A stretch of DNA of 14,035 bases. Source: Hypericibacter sp963696655. Lineage in GTDB: Bacteria > Pseudomonadota > Alphaproteobacteria > Dongiales > Dongiaceae. Under the pieces are notes generated by a model, which was not told where the DNA came from, made no database searches, and saw nothing but the letters and a program-made list of their open reading frames with translations. This document shows, piece by piece, positions 1 through 5,555 of the stretch (positions within the stretch are counted from its first letter, which is position 1; each line of letters starts with the position of its first letter). The position numbers were made by a program, and so were the translations under genes. Where the stretch lies: contig CAVOLB010000009.1 of assembly GCA_963696655.1 (NCBI GenBank), positions 1-14,035 on the forward strand, in the 5' to 3' direction.

Positions 1-286
1 CCCAGCCGACGCCGAAGAGTCCGGCACCGAGGATCAGGGGCGCGTCGATCTCGCGTCGGGTCGGAAGCTGGAACTCGGGCGCAAAGAGGGGCTTGGGTCG
101 CGCGAGGATCAGGCGATAGCCGATCATGGTCACGGCGACGGCGCCGGCCATGACGAAAGCGAGGCTCGGGTCCCAGCTTCCCGCGACGTCGAGGAAATTG
201 AGAACCTTTGCCGGGTTGGCCATGCCGGAGATCACGAGGCCGATGCCGAAGATCAGGGCGATGGCGAACTGGAGAAGAATGCCCAT
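1..286 (-). CDS. DUF6691 / YeeE-YedE family membrane protein (partial, 3' end outside window)
   Basis: This is the N-terminal 95 residues of a small membrane protein; the gene runs off the left edge, so its stop is not seen. It opens with a hydrophobic helix, then a G-M-A-N-P-A-K-V stretch followed by F-L-D and W-D-P-S-L, which is the characteristic pattern of DUF6691 proteins. A second hydrophobic segment follows at about residues 43-60. Such proteins pair with a second half-size YeeE/YedE protein to make up a transporter thought to move sulfur species such as thiosulfate across the inner membrane. The ATG at 284-286 lies only two bases after the stop of the upstream partner, so the two are surely co-translated. 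In other Alphaproteobacteria this pair often sits with an ETHE1-type persulfide dioxygenase, which could lie just beyond the window. The substrate is inferred from family and context. Confidence 0.85.
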   Translation of the reverse strand, partial: MGILLQFAIALIFGIGLVISGMANPAKVLNFLDVAGSWDPSLAFVMAGAVAVTMIGYRLILARPKPLFAPEFQLPTRREIDAPLILGAGLFGVGW

Positions 287-288
287 CG

Positions 289-717
289 TCAACCTCCGAT
301 CAGGTGGCGGGCGACGAAGACGGTCGCGGCGCCCGTCGCCATGAAGGTAAGGGTGGCGACGATCGATCGTGGCGAGAGGCGGGCAATGCCACAAACGCCA
401 TGGCCACTGGTGCAGCCATTGCCCCAGACGGTCCCGAAGCCGACCAGAAGACCCGCCGCGATCATCAGCCCCAGATCTTGGGAGACCGTCTGCGTGACGG
501 CTTCGCCGGTGACGCTGCGGACGGCAAAGGGCGCCGCGACGAGACCCAGGAGGAAGGCCAGCCGCCCGAGAAAGCCATCGTCCCCGTAGGGCGGGAACAA
601 CCGCGAGACGATGCCGCTGATCCCGGCAATGCGTCCATGGGATGCCATGAGCAGCACGGCCGATATTCCGATCAGCACGCCGCCAGCGAGGGATGCGAAA
701 GGAGTGAAGCTCGTCAT
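289..717 (-). CDS. YeeE/YedE family protein (sulfur-compound transport half-unit)
   Basis: A 142-residue integral membrane protein with about four hydrophobic segments (near residues 8-25, 50-66, 82-98 and 118-138). The family signature G-N-G-C-T-S-G-H-G-V-C-G covers residues 99-110 and places cysteines at 102 and 109. Conserved cysteines in this family (for example in the thiosulfate transporter TsuA) contact the sulfur substrate during passage. The length is about half that of full YeeE/YedE proteins, which fits a two-subunit version with the DUF6691 protein downstream. It follows the DUF2892 gene after 13 bases and shares its promoter. The start codon at 715-717 is the only ATG that gives the full first helix; its Shine-Dalgarno is weak, consistent with coupling to the gene before. 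Thiosulfate or sulfide-derived sulfur is the likely cargo by inference only. Confidence 0.88.
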   Translation of the reverse strand: MTSFTPFASLAGGVLIGISAVLLMASHGRIAGISGIVSRLFPPYGDDGFLGRLAFLLGLVAAPFAVRSVTGEAVTQTVSQDLGLMIAAGLLVGFGTVWGNGCTSGHGVCGIARLSPRSIVATLTFMATGAATVFVARHLIGG

Positions 718-730
718 GGAAGCGTCCCGA

Positions 731-949
731 TCACTTGACCGCGCAGGTGCGGATGCCCAAGAGGGAGTAGGCCGGGCAGAAGCGGAATATTGCGGTCAGC
801 AAAAGGACCGCGCCGACGACCGGCAAAGCCCAGATCCAGGATCCCAGCCCCGACAGGGCGGCGGCGGTTGCCGGAATGAAGGGGAGCAGGAGAAGAACGA
901 TGCCAAGAATGGCGCGCAGGACGCGGTCGAAGGATCCGATATTGGCCAT
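731..949 (-). CDS. DUF2892 (YgaP-like) small inner-membrane protein
   Basis: A 72-residue protein made almost wholly of two membrane helices (about residues 9-31 and 38-56) followed by a short tail with F-C-P-A-Y and a late cysteine. The opening pattern, with R-V-L-R-A-I-L-G followed by a long aliphatic run, and the C-P-A-Y-S-L-L-G-I segment are typical of DUF2892, the membrane anchor fused to rhodanese in YgaP. Here it is free-standing, with no rhodanese domain. It starts with an AGGAGG ribosome site eight bases before the ATG, the best in the module, and is the first gene of the leftward operon under the BigR/SqrR-type regulator. A role near persulfide chemistry at the membrane is inferred from this context; no enzyme activity is visible. 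Confidence 0.88.
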   Translation of the reverse strand: MANIGSFDRVLRAILGIVLLLLPFIPATAAALSGLGSWIWALPVVGAVLLLTAIFRFCPAYSLLGIRTCAVK

Positions 950-969
950 GGGGGCCTCCTGTATTTGTG

Positions 970-998
970 TTGATACGTATATTCGGAAATGCTAATAT
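970..998 (+). promoter_or_regulatory. Candidate promoter of the BigR/SqrR-type regulator
   Basis: Read rightward, TTGATA (970-975, five of six to TTGACA) is followed after 17 bases by TAATAT (993-998, four of six to TATAAT). It overlaps the leftward promoter almost completely. The expected transcript start, about 1005, falls at the ATG at 1006, so the message could be leaderless. If translation starts at 997 instead, the real promoter must lie further upstream. Confidence 0.4.
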
Positions 999-1003
999 GT
1001 CAA
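976..1003 (-). promoter_or_regulatory. Sigma70-type promoter candidate for the DUF2892-YeeE-DUF6691 operon
   Basis: Read leftward, a perfect TTGACA (998-1003) is followed after 16 bases by TATACG (976-981, four of six matches to TATAAT). Transcription would begin near 968-970, giving a leader of about 20 bases before the DUF2892 ATG that contains its AGGAGG site. The AT-rich inverted repeat 979-998 fills the spacer, so a bound repressor would block RNA polymerase. Confidence 0.6.
979..998. promoter_or_regulatory. Candidate BigR/SqrR operator (ATATT-N10-AATAT)
   Basis: An inverted repeat with half-sites ATATT (979-983) and AATAT (994-998) lies between the two divergent genes. Winged-helix ArsR dimers of the BigR/SqrR group bind AT-rich dyads in exactly this position. 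It covers the spacer of the leftward promoter and the -10 of the rightward one, so one bound dimer could silence both the transporter operon and the regulator itself. Confidence 0.5.
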
Positions 1004-1344
1004 GCATGAAAAAGACATCCGCTCTCGCCGCCAAGCCCCCGCTCGCCGTGCTCGAAGAACGGGCCGAGGAGGCGGCCGAACTCCTGGCCTCGATGGCGAA
1101 TTCCAAGCGCTTGCTGGTGTTATGTTATCTGGTGGAAGGCGAACGGTCGGTGGGCCAGCTTGCGGTGATCGCGGGGCTCAGCCAGTCGGCGCTGTCCCAG
1201 CATCTGGGCAGGATGCGCATGCAGGGTCTCGTCAAGACGCGGCGCGACGCGCAGACGATCTTCTACAGTCTGGCGAGCGACGAGGTCCGTGCGGTGCTTC
1301 AGACCCTCTATGACCTGTACTGCGCGCCTTTGCCACGGCGATAA
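997..1344 (+). CDS. bigR: ArsR-family sulfide/persulfide-responsive repressor (BigR/SqrR type)
   Basis: A small winged-helix dimeric repressor of 115 residues from this start. The HTH is in the S-V-G-Q-L-A ... S-Q-S-A-L-S-Q-H-L-G-R-M stretch, followed by the wing around T-R-R-D-A-Q-T-I-F-Y. Two cysteines lie where BigR and SqrR have their sensor pair: Cys43 in L-V-L-C-Y-L-V-E-G-E, and Cys109 in L-Y-D-L-Y-C near the C-terminus. In those proteins, reactive sulfur species link the pair and release DNA. It is divergent from sulfur-transport genes, the usual target of this regulator, and a matching dyad lies in the shared promoter. Start choice is uncertain. ATG 997 has a GGAA nine bases upstream; ATG 1006 would suit the promoter found; GTG 967 would extend into the operator and is less likely. 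Sulfide as the signal is inferred from the cysteine pair and neighbours. Confidence 0.87.
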   Translation: MSSMKKTSALAAKPPLAVLEERAEEAAELLASMANSKRLLVLCYLVEGERSVGQLAVIAGLSQSALSQHLGRMRMQGLVKTRRDAQTIFYSLASDEVRAVLQTLYDLYCAPLPRR

Positions 1345-1354
1345 TCGAGACGGC

Positions 1355-1378
1355 TGGACCGCGGGTGGACGCGGTCCA
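1355..1378. terminator. GC hairpin between convergent genes, no U-tract
   Basis: TGGACCGCG (1355-1363) and CGCGGTCCA (1370-1378) form a perfect nine-base stem around a six-base loop, eleven bases after the regulator stop. The regulator and the aldo/keto reductase gene converge here, a natural place for a two-way terminator. No T-run follows on either strand, so it may only assist Rho-dependent stopping or protect a 3' end. Confidence 0.45.
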
Positions 1379-1497
1379 CCGATCCGACGGGGGCCTGCTC
1401 TATCGCGAGGTCGATTTGAATTGCCAGGCGTCGGCCGCTCCCTGCGGGGGCGCCCCGAGAGCCGACGGTGACGGCGCGTCGGGTCGTCCGCTCGCGG

Positions 1498-2355
1498 CTA
1501 TCGGCCGAGGGCGTCGAGCGACTTGAGCTCTTCGGCCGATAGTTGAATCTGCGCAGCCGCGACGTTCTCTTCCAGATGGCGGACCTGGCTCGTGCCGGGG
1601 ATCGGCAGCATGACCGGGCTGCGTTTGAGCATCCAGGCCAAGGCGATCTGGCCCGGCGTCGCGCCATGCGCCTTGCTGATGGCGTCGAGCGGTCCGCCCG
1701 GCTTGAGGAGGTCGCCGGCCGCCAGGGGGAACCAGGGAATGAATCCGATGCCCTGGGTCTCGCAATAGGCCAGCACCTTCTCGTCGGCGCGATCCGCGAG
1801 ATTGTAGCGGTTCTGGACCGTGGCGACGGTGAAGACTTTCTGCGCGGCCTTGATCTCGTCGACGCTGACCTGGCTGAGGCCGGCATGGCGGATCAACCCT
1901 GCCTGCTGCATCTCCTTGATGACGCCGAACTGCTCGTCCTGGGGAACTTTCGGATCGATGCGGTGAAGCTGCCAGAGGTCGATCTGCTCGACCTTGAGCC
2001 GGCGCAGGCTCGTCGCCACGCATTGCCGGAGATATTCCGGACGGCCGAGCGACTCCCACTTGTCCGGACCGGTTCGTGTCAGGCCCCCCTTGGTGGCGAT
2101 CAGGAGGCCATTGTACGGATGCAGCGCCTCCGCGATCAGATCCTCACTGATATAGGGCCCATAGCTATCGGCGGTGTCGATAAAGTTCACGCCGAGTTCA
2201 GGCAGCCGTTTCAAGGTGCGCAAGGCCTCTTTGCGATCCTTGGGCTCGCCCCAAATTCCAGGCCCGGTGATGCGCATGGCGCCATAACCGAGACGCGTGA
2301 CTTTCGTGTCGCCGAGGGAAAACTGGCCGGAGGCGCGGGCATCGGGATTGGACAT
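1498..2355 (-). CDS. Aldo/keto reductase
   Basis: A 285-residue NADPH-dependent oxidoreductase of the (beta/alpha)8 aldo/keto reductase family, cytosolic, reducing aldehydes or ketones to alcohols. The catalytic tetrad is complete: Asp60 and Tyr65 in F-I-D-T-A-D-S-Y-G, Lys89 in I-A-T-K-G-G, and His131 in L-W-Q-L-H-R. The C-terminal cofactor part shows P-I-P-G-T-S, typical for binding the NADP phosphate, and the length is normal. The ATG at 2353-2355 is preceded by GGAG at eight bases, a good ribosome site. It lies 30 bases after the SDR gene on the same strand and is probably its operon partner. Its physiological substrate cannot be told; detoxification of reactive carbonyls would fit the neighbouring SDR, GST and SRPBCC genes, but that is inference. 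Confidence 0.95.
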   Translation of the reverse strand: MSNPDARASGQFSLGDTKVTRLGYGAMRITGPGIWGEPKDRKEALRTLKRLPELGVNFIDTADSYGPYISEDLIAEALHPYNGLLIATKGGLTRTGPDKWESLGRPEYLRQCVATSLRRLKVEQIDLWQLHRIDPKVPQDEQFGVIKEMQQAGLIRHAGLSQVSVDEIKAAQKVFTVATVQNRYNLADRADEKVLAYCETQGIGFIPWFPLAAGDLLKPGGPLDAISKAHGATPGQIALAWMLKRSPVMLPIPGTSQVRHLEENVAAAQIQLSAEELKSLDALGR

Positions 2356-2385
2356 CGGATTGGCTCCAGTGAAAGTTCGAATGGG

Positions 2386-3231
2386 TCAGGCCGGATAGTC
2401 GGTGGACAGGGAAAGGGACTTCCATCGATCGAAGTCCGCCTGCAGGGCCTGCAACTTTTCATGGGCCAATCTGACGGCATCCGACCCGAGCAGCAGGTGG
2501 GCCGGCGGGTCGTTCGATTCCAGGAGCGTCAGGATCGCCGCCGCCGCCTTGGCCGGATCGCCCTGCTGGCGTCCGCTCGCGGCCTGACGGCGTTCGCGGA
2601 TCGGATTCATGACCGCGTCGTAGTCCGGGATGCTGCGCGCTGCGCGCACCATGGATCGGCCGGCCCAATCCGTGCGGAAGGAACCCGGCTCGACGGCCGT
2701 GACATGGATGCCGAGCCCCTTCACTTCCTTGCCCAGGGATTCCGACAGGCCCTCGAGCGCGAACTTGCTGGCGTGATAGAAGCTGATTCCCGGGAGGGTG
2801 ATGATCCCGCCCATCGAGGTGATGTTGACGATCCGGCCGGCGCGCCGCTTGCGCATGAAGGGCAGCACCGCCTGGATCACCGCGACCGCACCGAAGAAAT
2901 TGACTTCGAGCTGGCGGCGCAACTCGTCCAGCGTGGATTCCTCGAGAAGGCCTTCATGGCCATAGCCGGCGTTGTTGACCAGGACATCGATGGGCCCGGT
3001 CTCCGCCTCGACCTTGGCAATCGTCGGGCCGATCCGCGCGATGTCGGTCACGTCGAGAAGGACGCCGAGCGACCGCCCGGGCTTCTGGGCCTCGAACGCG
3101 GCGCGCTCGGGCTCCTTGCGCAACGTCCCGACGACGCGATGGCCGGCGGCCAGCGCCGCCTCGGAGAGGGCGCGCCCGAAGCCGGAGCTGACGCCGGTAA
3201 TGAAGAATGTCTTGGATTGAGGCGCGCTCAT
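2386..3231 (-). CDS. Short-chain dehydrogenase/reductase (classical SDR)
   Basis: A 281-residue NAD(P)-dependent oxidoreductase with a Rossmann fold. Visible motifs are the cofactor loop T12-G-V-S-S-G-F-G19, D60 in L-D-V-T for the adenine, N86-N-A-G89, and the catalytic set Asn111, Ser139, Tyr152 and Lys156 (Y-H-A-S-K). Arg38 after the second strand points to NADPH rather than NADH. The C-terminal part, with V-E-P-G-S-F-R-T-D-W, resembles SDRs annotated as oxidoreductases of unknown substrate, similar to retinol-dehydrogenase-like SDRs. The ATG at 3229-3231 gives a standard N-terminus but no clear Shine-Dalgarno precedes it. It is the first gene of a two-gene unit with the aldo/keto reductase 30 bases downstream. 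A GC-rich inverted repeat sits 34 bases upstream of the start. Confidence 0.94.
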   Translation of the reverse strand: MSAPQSKTFFITGVSSGFGRALSEAALAAGHRVVGTLRKEPERAAFEAQKPGRSLGVLLDVTDIARIGPTIAKVEAETGPIDVLVNNAGYGHEGLLEESTLDELRRQLEVNFFGAVAVIQAVLPFMRKRRAGRIVNITSMGGIITLPGISFYHASKFALEGLSESLGKEVKGLGIHVTAVEPGSFRTDWAGRSMVRAARSIPDYDAVMNPIRERRQAASGRQQGDPAKAAAAILTLLESNDPPAHLLLGSDAVRLAHEKLQALQADFDRWKSLSLSTDYPA

Positions 3232-3264
3232 CGCAATGGACCGGTTTCGATGTTTCGTGGGGGC

Positions 3265-3280
3265 GTCCCGCGGGCGGGAC
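3265..3280. repeat. Perfect 7-bp inverted repeat upstream of the SDR gene
   Basis: GTCCCGC (3265-3271) and GCGGGAC (3274-3280) are separated by GG. The element lies in the 195-base gap between the GST stop and the SDR start, the only non-coding stretch that could hold the promoter of the SDR-AKR pair. It may be an operator half-site pair or a chance GC dyad. No regulator gene is adjacent to the pair. I see nothing else of note in 3232-3426. Confidence 0.35.
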
Positions 3281-3426
3281 TCGCCGCAGATTCAATTGGG
3301 CGCGGCGAGACGGGGCTTCAAGTCGACAAGGTGACGGGGCTGTTCATCAGGCCGCAATCCGCCAGCAGAGCCGACACGGACACCCCGGCCGCCGGCTGAC
3401 GCACCCGTGCCGCGGCTGGCCGGAGT

Positions 3427-4101
3427 TTAGCGGAAGCGCGCCGGGATTCGATCCTGAAAGGGATAATACTGAAGCCAAGGCTTGGCTTCCCCGAGCACCC
3501 GCGCGAAGGACGGACGGCTCACCAACCGTTCGAAATAGGCCGACAGGTTCCGGTGCGATCCCGAGAAGGGGACCAGCGTATCCGCGAAGAACAGCGAGGG
3601 TGCGGCCGCGCAATCGGCGATGCTGAAGCTGTCGCCGGCCGCCCAGTTCCGGTCCGCCAGGCTCTGTTCGAATATGCCATAGGCGGTGCTGAGCATCGCT
3701 TCGGCATCGGCAACGCCATGACGGTCCTGGGTGCCGGCCGGCCGAATCCGATCCCCGACGATCTTCTGCATCGGGGTCATGATGTAGAGATCGCAGATGC
3801 GGTCCCACAAGCGCGCCTCGAGGGCCGCCTCCGGATCGGCGGGAATGAGCGGCCGGGCACCCGGATAATGCCGATCCAGATATTCGATGATGAGGCTGCT
3901 CTCGGGCAGCGTGACGTCGCGGGTCTCGTCGCGCAGGACCGGCATCTTGCCGAGGGGCCAGAGATCGAGATGGCGCTTCCTGTCCTCAGGATCGCCCAGG
4001 TTGACGAGCCTCGGCTCGAACGCGGCGCCGTTCTCGTAGAACGCGATCAGCACCTTTTGGCAATAGGACGAGAGGGGATGAAGATGAAGTGCCAGCGTCA
4101 T
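3427..4101 (-). CDS. Glutathione S-transferase family protein
   Basis: A 224-residue cytosolic GST. The N-terminal thioredoxin-like domain has S11-S-Y-C14, where a serine or cysteine activates glutathione; the cis-proline in K-M-P-V-L (Pro54); and E67-S68 in L-P-E-S-S-L, which binds the gamma-glutamyl group. The all-alpha C-terminal domain includes S-I-A-D-C, the usual N-capping box. The enzyme conjugates or reduces electrophiles with glutathione. AGGAA eight bases before the ATG supports the start. It follows the SRPBCC gene after 36 bases on the same strand, as the last gene of the ArsR-SRPBCC-GST unit, so it is probably released by the same repressor. Subclass cannot be set with certainty; S/C near the N-terminus suits a bacterial Beta- or Zeta-like or unclassified type. 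Confidence 0.92.
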   Translation of the reverse strand: MTLALHLHPLSSYCQKVLIAFYENGAAFEPRLVNLGDPEDRKRHLDLWPLGKMPVLRDETRDVTLPESSLIIEYLDRHYPGARPLIPADPEAALEARLWDRICDLYIMTPMQKIVGDRIRPAGTQDRHGVADAEAMLSTAYGIFEQSLADRNWAAGDSFSIADCAAAPSLFFADTLVPFSGSHRNLSAYFERLVSRPSFARVLGEAKPWLQYYPFQDRIPARFR

Positions 4102-4137
4102 GGGTCTGGTTCCTTCGGCAAGGCGGGATCGGTTCGT

Positions 4138-4623
4138 TCACGTCATCGTCCTGGCATGGGCGACGAGCTGATCGAGCGCCGTGCCCCAGCCGTGGAAGAA
4201 GCCCATTTCCTCATGCTGCTTCTTTCCCGCCTCGTCCCGATGGATGGCCGTGGCGATGTAGCGGGTGCCCTGGCCGCGCGGCTCCAGGGTGATGATCGCC
4301 GTGAAGAAGGGATTGGTCGAGGGACGGTATCCGGGCAGCAGCGCGTCGGTCCAGACCAGCCGCTGTTCCGGAACGACCTCGAGATAGCAGCCGACATTCG
4401 GGAAGTCCTTGCCTTCGGGCGAGCGCATCGTGGTGCGGAACAGGCCGCCGGGGCGCAGCTCGATCTCGCAATCCGAGACCGACCAGGGGGCCGGGCAGAA
4501 CCATTTGACGAGATGCTCGGGCCTGGTCCAGGCGGCCCACACCAGCCCCGGCGGCACGTCGATGACGCGCTCCAGGACCAGGTCGAGCTTGGGGTCGGGG
4601 TGCCATAGCCGCGGTGACGTCAT
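4138..4623 (-). CDS. SRPBCC / AHSA1-like (START-fold) domain protein
   Basis: A 161-residue single-domain protein with the helix-grip fold of the AHSA1 (Aha1 C-terminal-like) family. The opening segment, L-E-R-V-I-D-V-P-P-G-L-V-W-A-A-W-T-R-P-E-H-L, with W-F-C-P immediately after, is the standard start of this family. G-G-L-F-R-T-T-M and the C-terminal H-E-E-M-G-F-F-H-G-W-G-T-A-L-D-Q-L form the remaining hallmarks. The fold makes a deep hydrophobic pocket for small lipophilic ligands; no catalysis is established for most members. The start is fixed by a four-base overlap with the stop of the ArsR gene (ATGA), so the two are translationally coupled. ArsR-SRPBCC pairs are very common, which suggests that the regulator and ligand-binding protein act together; the ligand is unknown. 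Confidence 0.92.
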   Translation of the reverse strand: MTSPRLWHPDPKLDLVLERVIDVPPGLVWAAWTRPEHLVKWFCPAPWSVSDCEIELRPGGLFRTTMRSPEGKDFPNVGCYLEVVPEQRLVWTDALLPGYRPSTNPFFTAIITLEPRGQGTRYIATAIHRDEAGKKQHEEMGFFHGWGTALDQLVAHARTMT

Positions 4624-4958
4624 TTTTCCTTCTCCTTCAGGGTCAAGAGATAGGCGTCGAGCTGGTCCAGACGGCGTTCCCAGAACCGGCGCTGCCGGGT
4701 CAGCCAATCCTCGGCGAGCTTCAGGCGCTTGGGCACGAGCTGGTAGATCCGGACCCGGCCCGTCTTGCGCGAGCGAACCAATCCGCTCTCCTCGAGCACC
4801 TTGAGATGCTCGATGAAAGAGGGCAGGGCCATATCGAACGGCTGGGCCAGCTCGCTGACGGAGCCCGGGCCGCGGTTCAGCCGCTCGAGAACATGGCGGC
4901 GCGTCGGATCCGACAGGGCGCGGAAGACGCTGTCGATGGGTTCGGCGGAACTTAGCAT
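4620..4958 (-). CDS. ArsR-family transcriptional regulator (SRPBCC-linked, metal-independent type)
   Basis: A 112-residue winged-helix repressor. F-R-A-L-S-D-P-T-R-R-H-V-L-E-R-L (about residues 12-27) is the classic helix-1 motif of this branch. The HTH covers about residues 33-61 and the wing lies near G-R-V-R-I-Y-Q-L. There is no cysteine in the 112 residues and no obvious metal site, so it is unlikely to sense arsenite or thiols. ATG 4958 is chosen because AGAGG lies seven bases upstream and because the earlier in-frame ATGs at 5006 and 4991 fall inside the predicted promoter and operator. It overlaps the SRPBCC start by four bases and leads a three-gene operon ending with the GST. The palindromes at 5002-5030 probably make it self-repressing. 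The inducer is unknown. Confidence 0.92.
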   Translation of the reverse strand: MLSSAEPIDSVFRALSDPTRRHVLERLNRGPGSVSELAQPFDMALPSFIEHLKVLEESGLVRSRKTGRVRIYQLVPKRLKLAEDWLTRQRRFWERRLDQLDAYLLTLKEKEK

Positions 4959-4986
4959 CGAGGCACCTCTGCAATCCGGCGGATTC

Positions 4987-5015
4987 ACCATAGTGCAATC
5001 CAACACTTAGGTAAA
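4987..5015 (-). promoter_or_regulatory. Candidate promoter of the ArsR-SRPBCC-GST operon
   Basis: Read leftward, TTTACC (5010-5015, four of six to TTGACA) is followed after 17 bases by TATGGT (4987-4992, four of six to TATAAT). The start of transcription would be near 4980, leaving a leader of about 20 bases that includes the AGAGG site of the ATG at 4958. The -35 is embedded in the palindromic operator. Confidence 0.5.
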
Positions 5016-5030
5016 CACCTTAGTGTTTAC
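5002..5030. promoter_or_regulatory. Nested palindromic operator of the ArsR operon
   Basis: Two overlapping dyads share this stretch. The first pairs AACACTTAGGT (5002-5012) with ACCTTAGTGTT (5017-5027) across AAAC, with one internal T-T mismatch in each arm. The second pairs GTAAACAC (5011-5018) perfectly with GTGTTTAC (5023-5030) across CTTA. The position over the -35 is right for repression by the adjacent ArsR protein. Confidence 0.7.
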
Positions 5031-5172
5031 GCCCCGACCCCTCGATTGCGGAGTCGTCGGGAGCTTTACCGAAGCCCTGGAACCGGGTTTTTCAAGGATG
5101 CGGCTTTATGAGACTATTGGGGGGCGGCCGATCGGGCTTGATGGGCCGATTCACACAGGGAACCCCGGCAAC

Positions 5173-5535
5173 ATGGCGAAGGCCGTCACGATCTACGGCA
5201 TCAAGAACTGCGACACGATGAAGAAGGCGCGCGCCTGGCTCGAGGGTCACGGCGTCGCTTACGAGTTTCACGACTACAAGGCGGCCGGGATCGATCGCGG
5301 CCACCTGGAAGGCTGGGCGCGCGAGGTCGGATGGGAGGTGCTGCTCAATCGCGCCGGGACCACCTTCCGCGGGCTGCCCGAGAAGGACAAGGAGGGCCTG
5401 ACCGAGAAGAAGGCGGTCGCCCTGATGCTGGCCCAGCCCTCGATGATCAAGCGCCCCGTGCTGGTTGTCCGCGGCAAGCTGCTGGTGGGTTTCAAGCCCG
5501 AGGCCTATGAGAAGGCATTCGGCTCGAAAGGTTGA
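5173..5535 (+). CDS. ArsC/Spx/MgsR-family protein, YffB-like
   Basis: A 120-residue thioredoxin-fold protein. The N-terminus, T-I-Y-G-I-K-N-C13-D-T-M-K-K-A, matches YffB-type members of the arsenate reductase family, with a single active-site cysteine at residue 13. N-R-A-G-T-T-F-R and S-M-I-K-R-P-V-L supply the conserved arginines, and the length is typical. True ArsC proteins reduce arsenate with glutathione and glutaredoxin. YffB-like proteins bind glutathione, but their substrate is not established, so an arsenate function should not be assumed and no ars genes are nearby. The ATG at 5173 is chosen because homologues begin just before the T-I-Y-G strand; AGGGAA lies about 13 bases upstream, which is rather far. 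It is divergent from the ArsR operon, with 143 bases between its start and the operator. Confidence 0.93.
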   Translation: MAKAVTIYGIKNCDTMKKARAWLEGHGVAYEFHDYKAAGIDRGHLEGWAREVGWEVLLNRAGTTFRGLPEKDKEGLTEKKAVALMLAQPSMIKRPVLVVRGKLLVGFKPEAYEKAFGSKG

Positions 5536-5555
5536 CGCCAAAGGGGGCAGGAGCG

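Noticed and set aside
2418..2433. 16-base identity (ACTTCCATCGATCGAA) with 5567-5582
   Set aside because: Both copies lie inside coding sequence of unrelated genes in different frames; probably chance, helped by the self-complementary ATCGAT core.
1543..3399. 618-codon open frame on the + strand
   Set aside because: It lies antisense across the aldo/keto reductase and SDR genes, both of which have full catalytic motifs; the product has no recognisable domain and is rich in R, D, G and A as expected of a GC-rich shadow frame.
3553..4608. 351-codon open frame on the + strand
   Set aside because: Antisense to the GST and SRPBCC genes; no motif and no ribosome site.
5173..5535. Arsenate resistance role for the ArsC-family gene near an ArsR gene
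   Set aside because: The protein matches the YffB-like branch, the ArsR protein has no cysteine metal site and is divergent with its own SRPBCC-GST operon, and no arsenite exporter is present.
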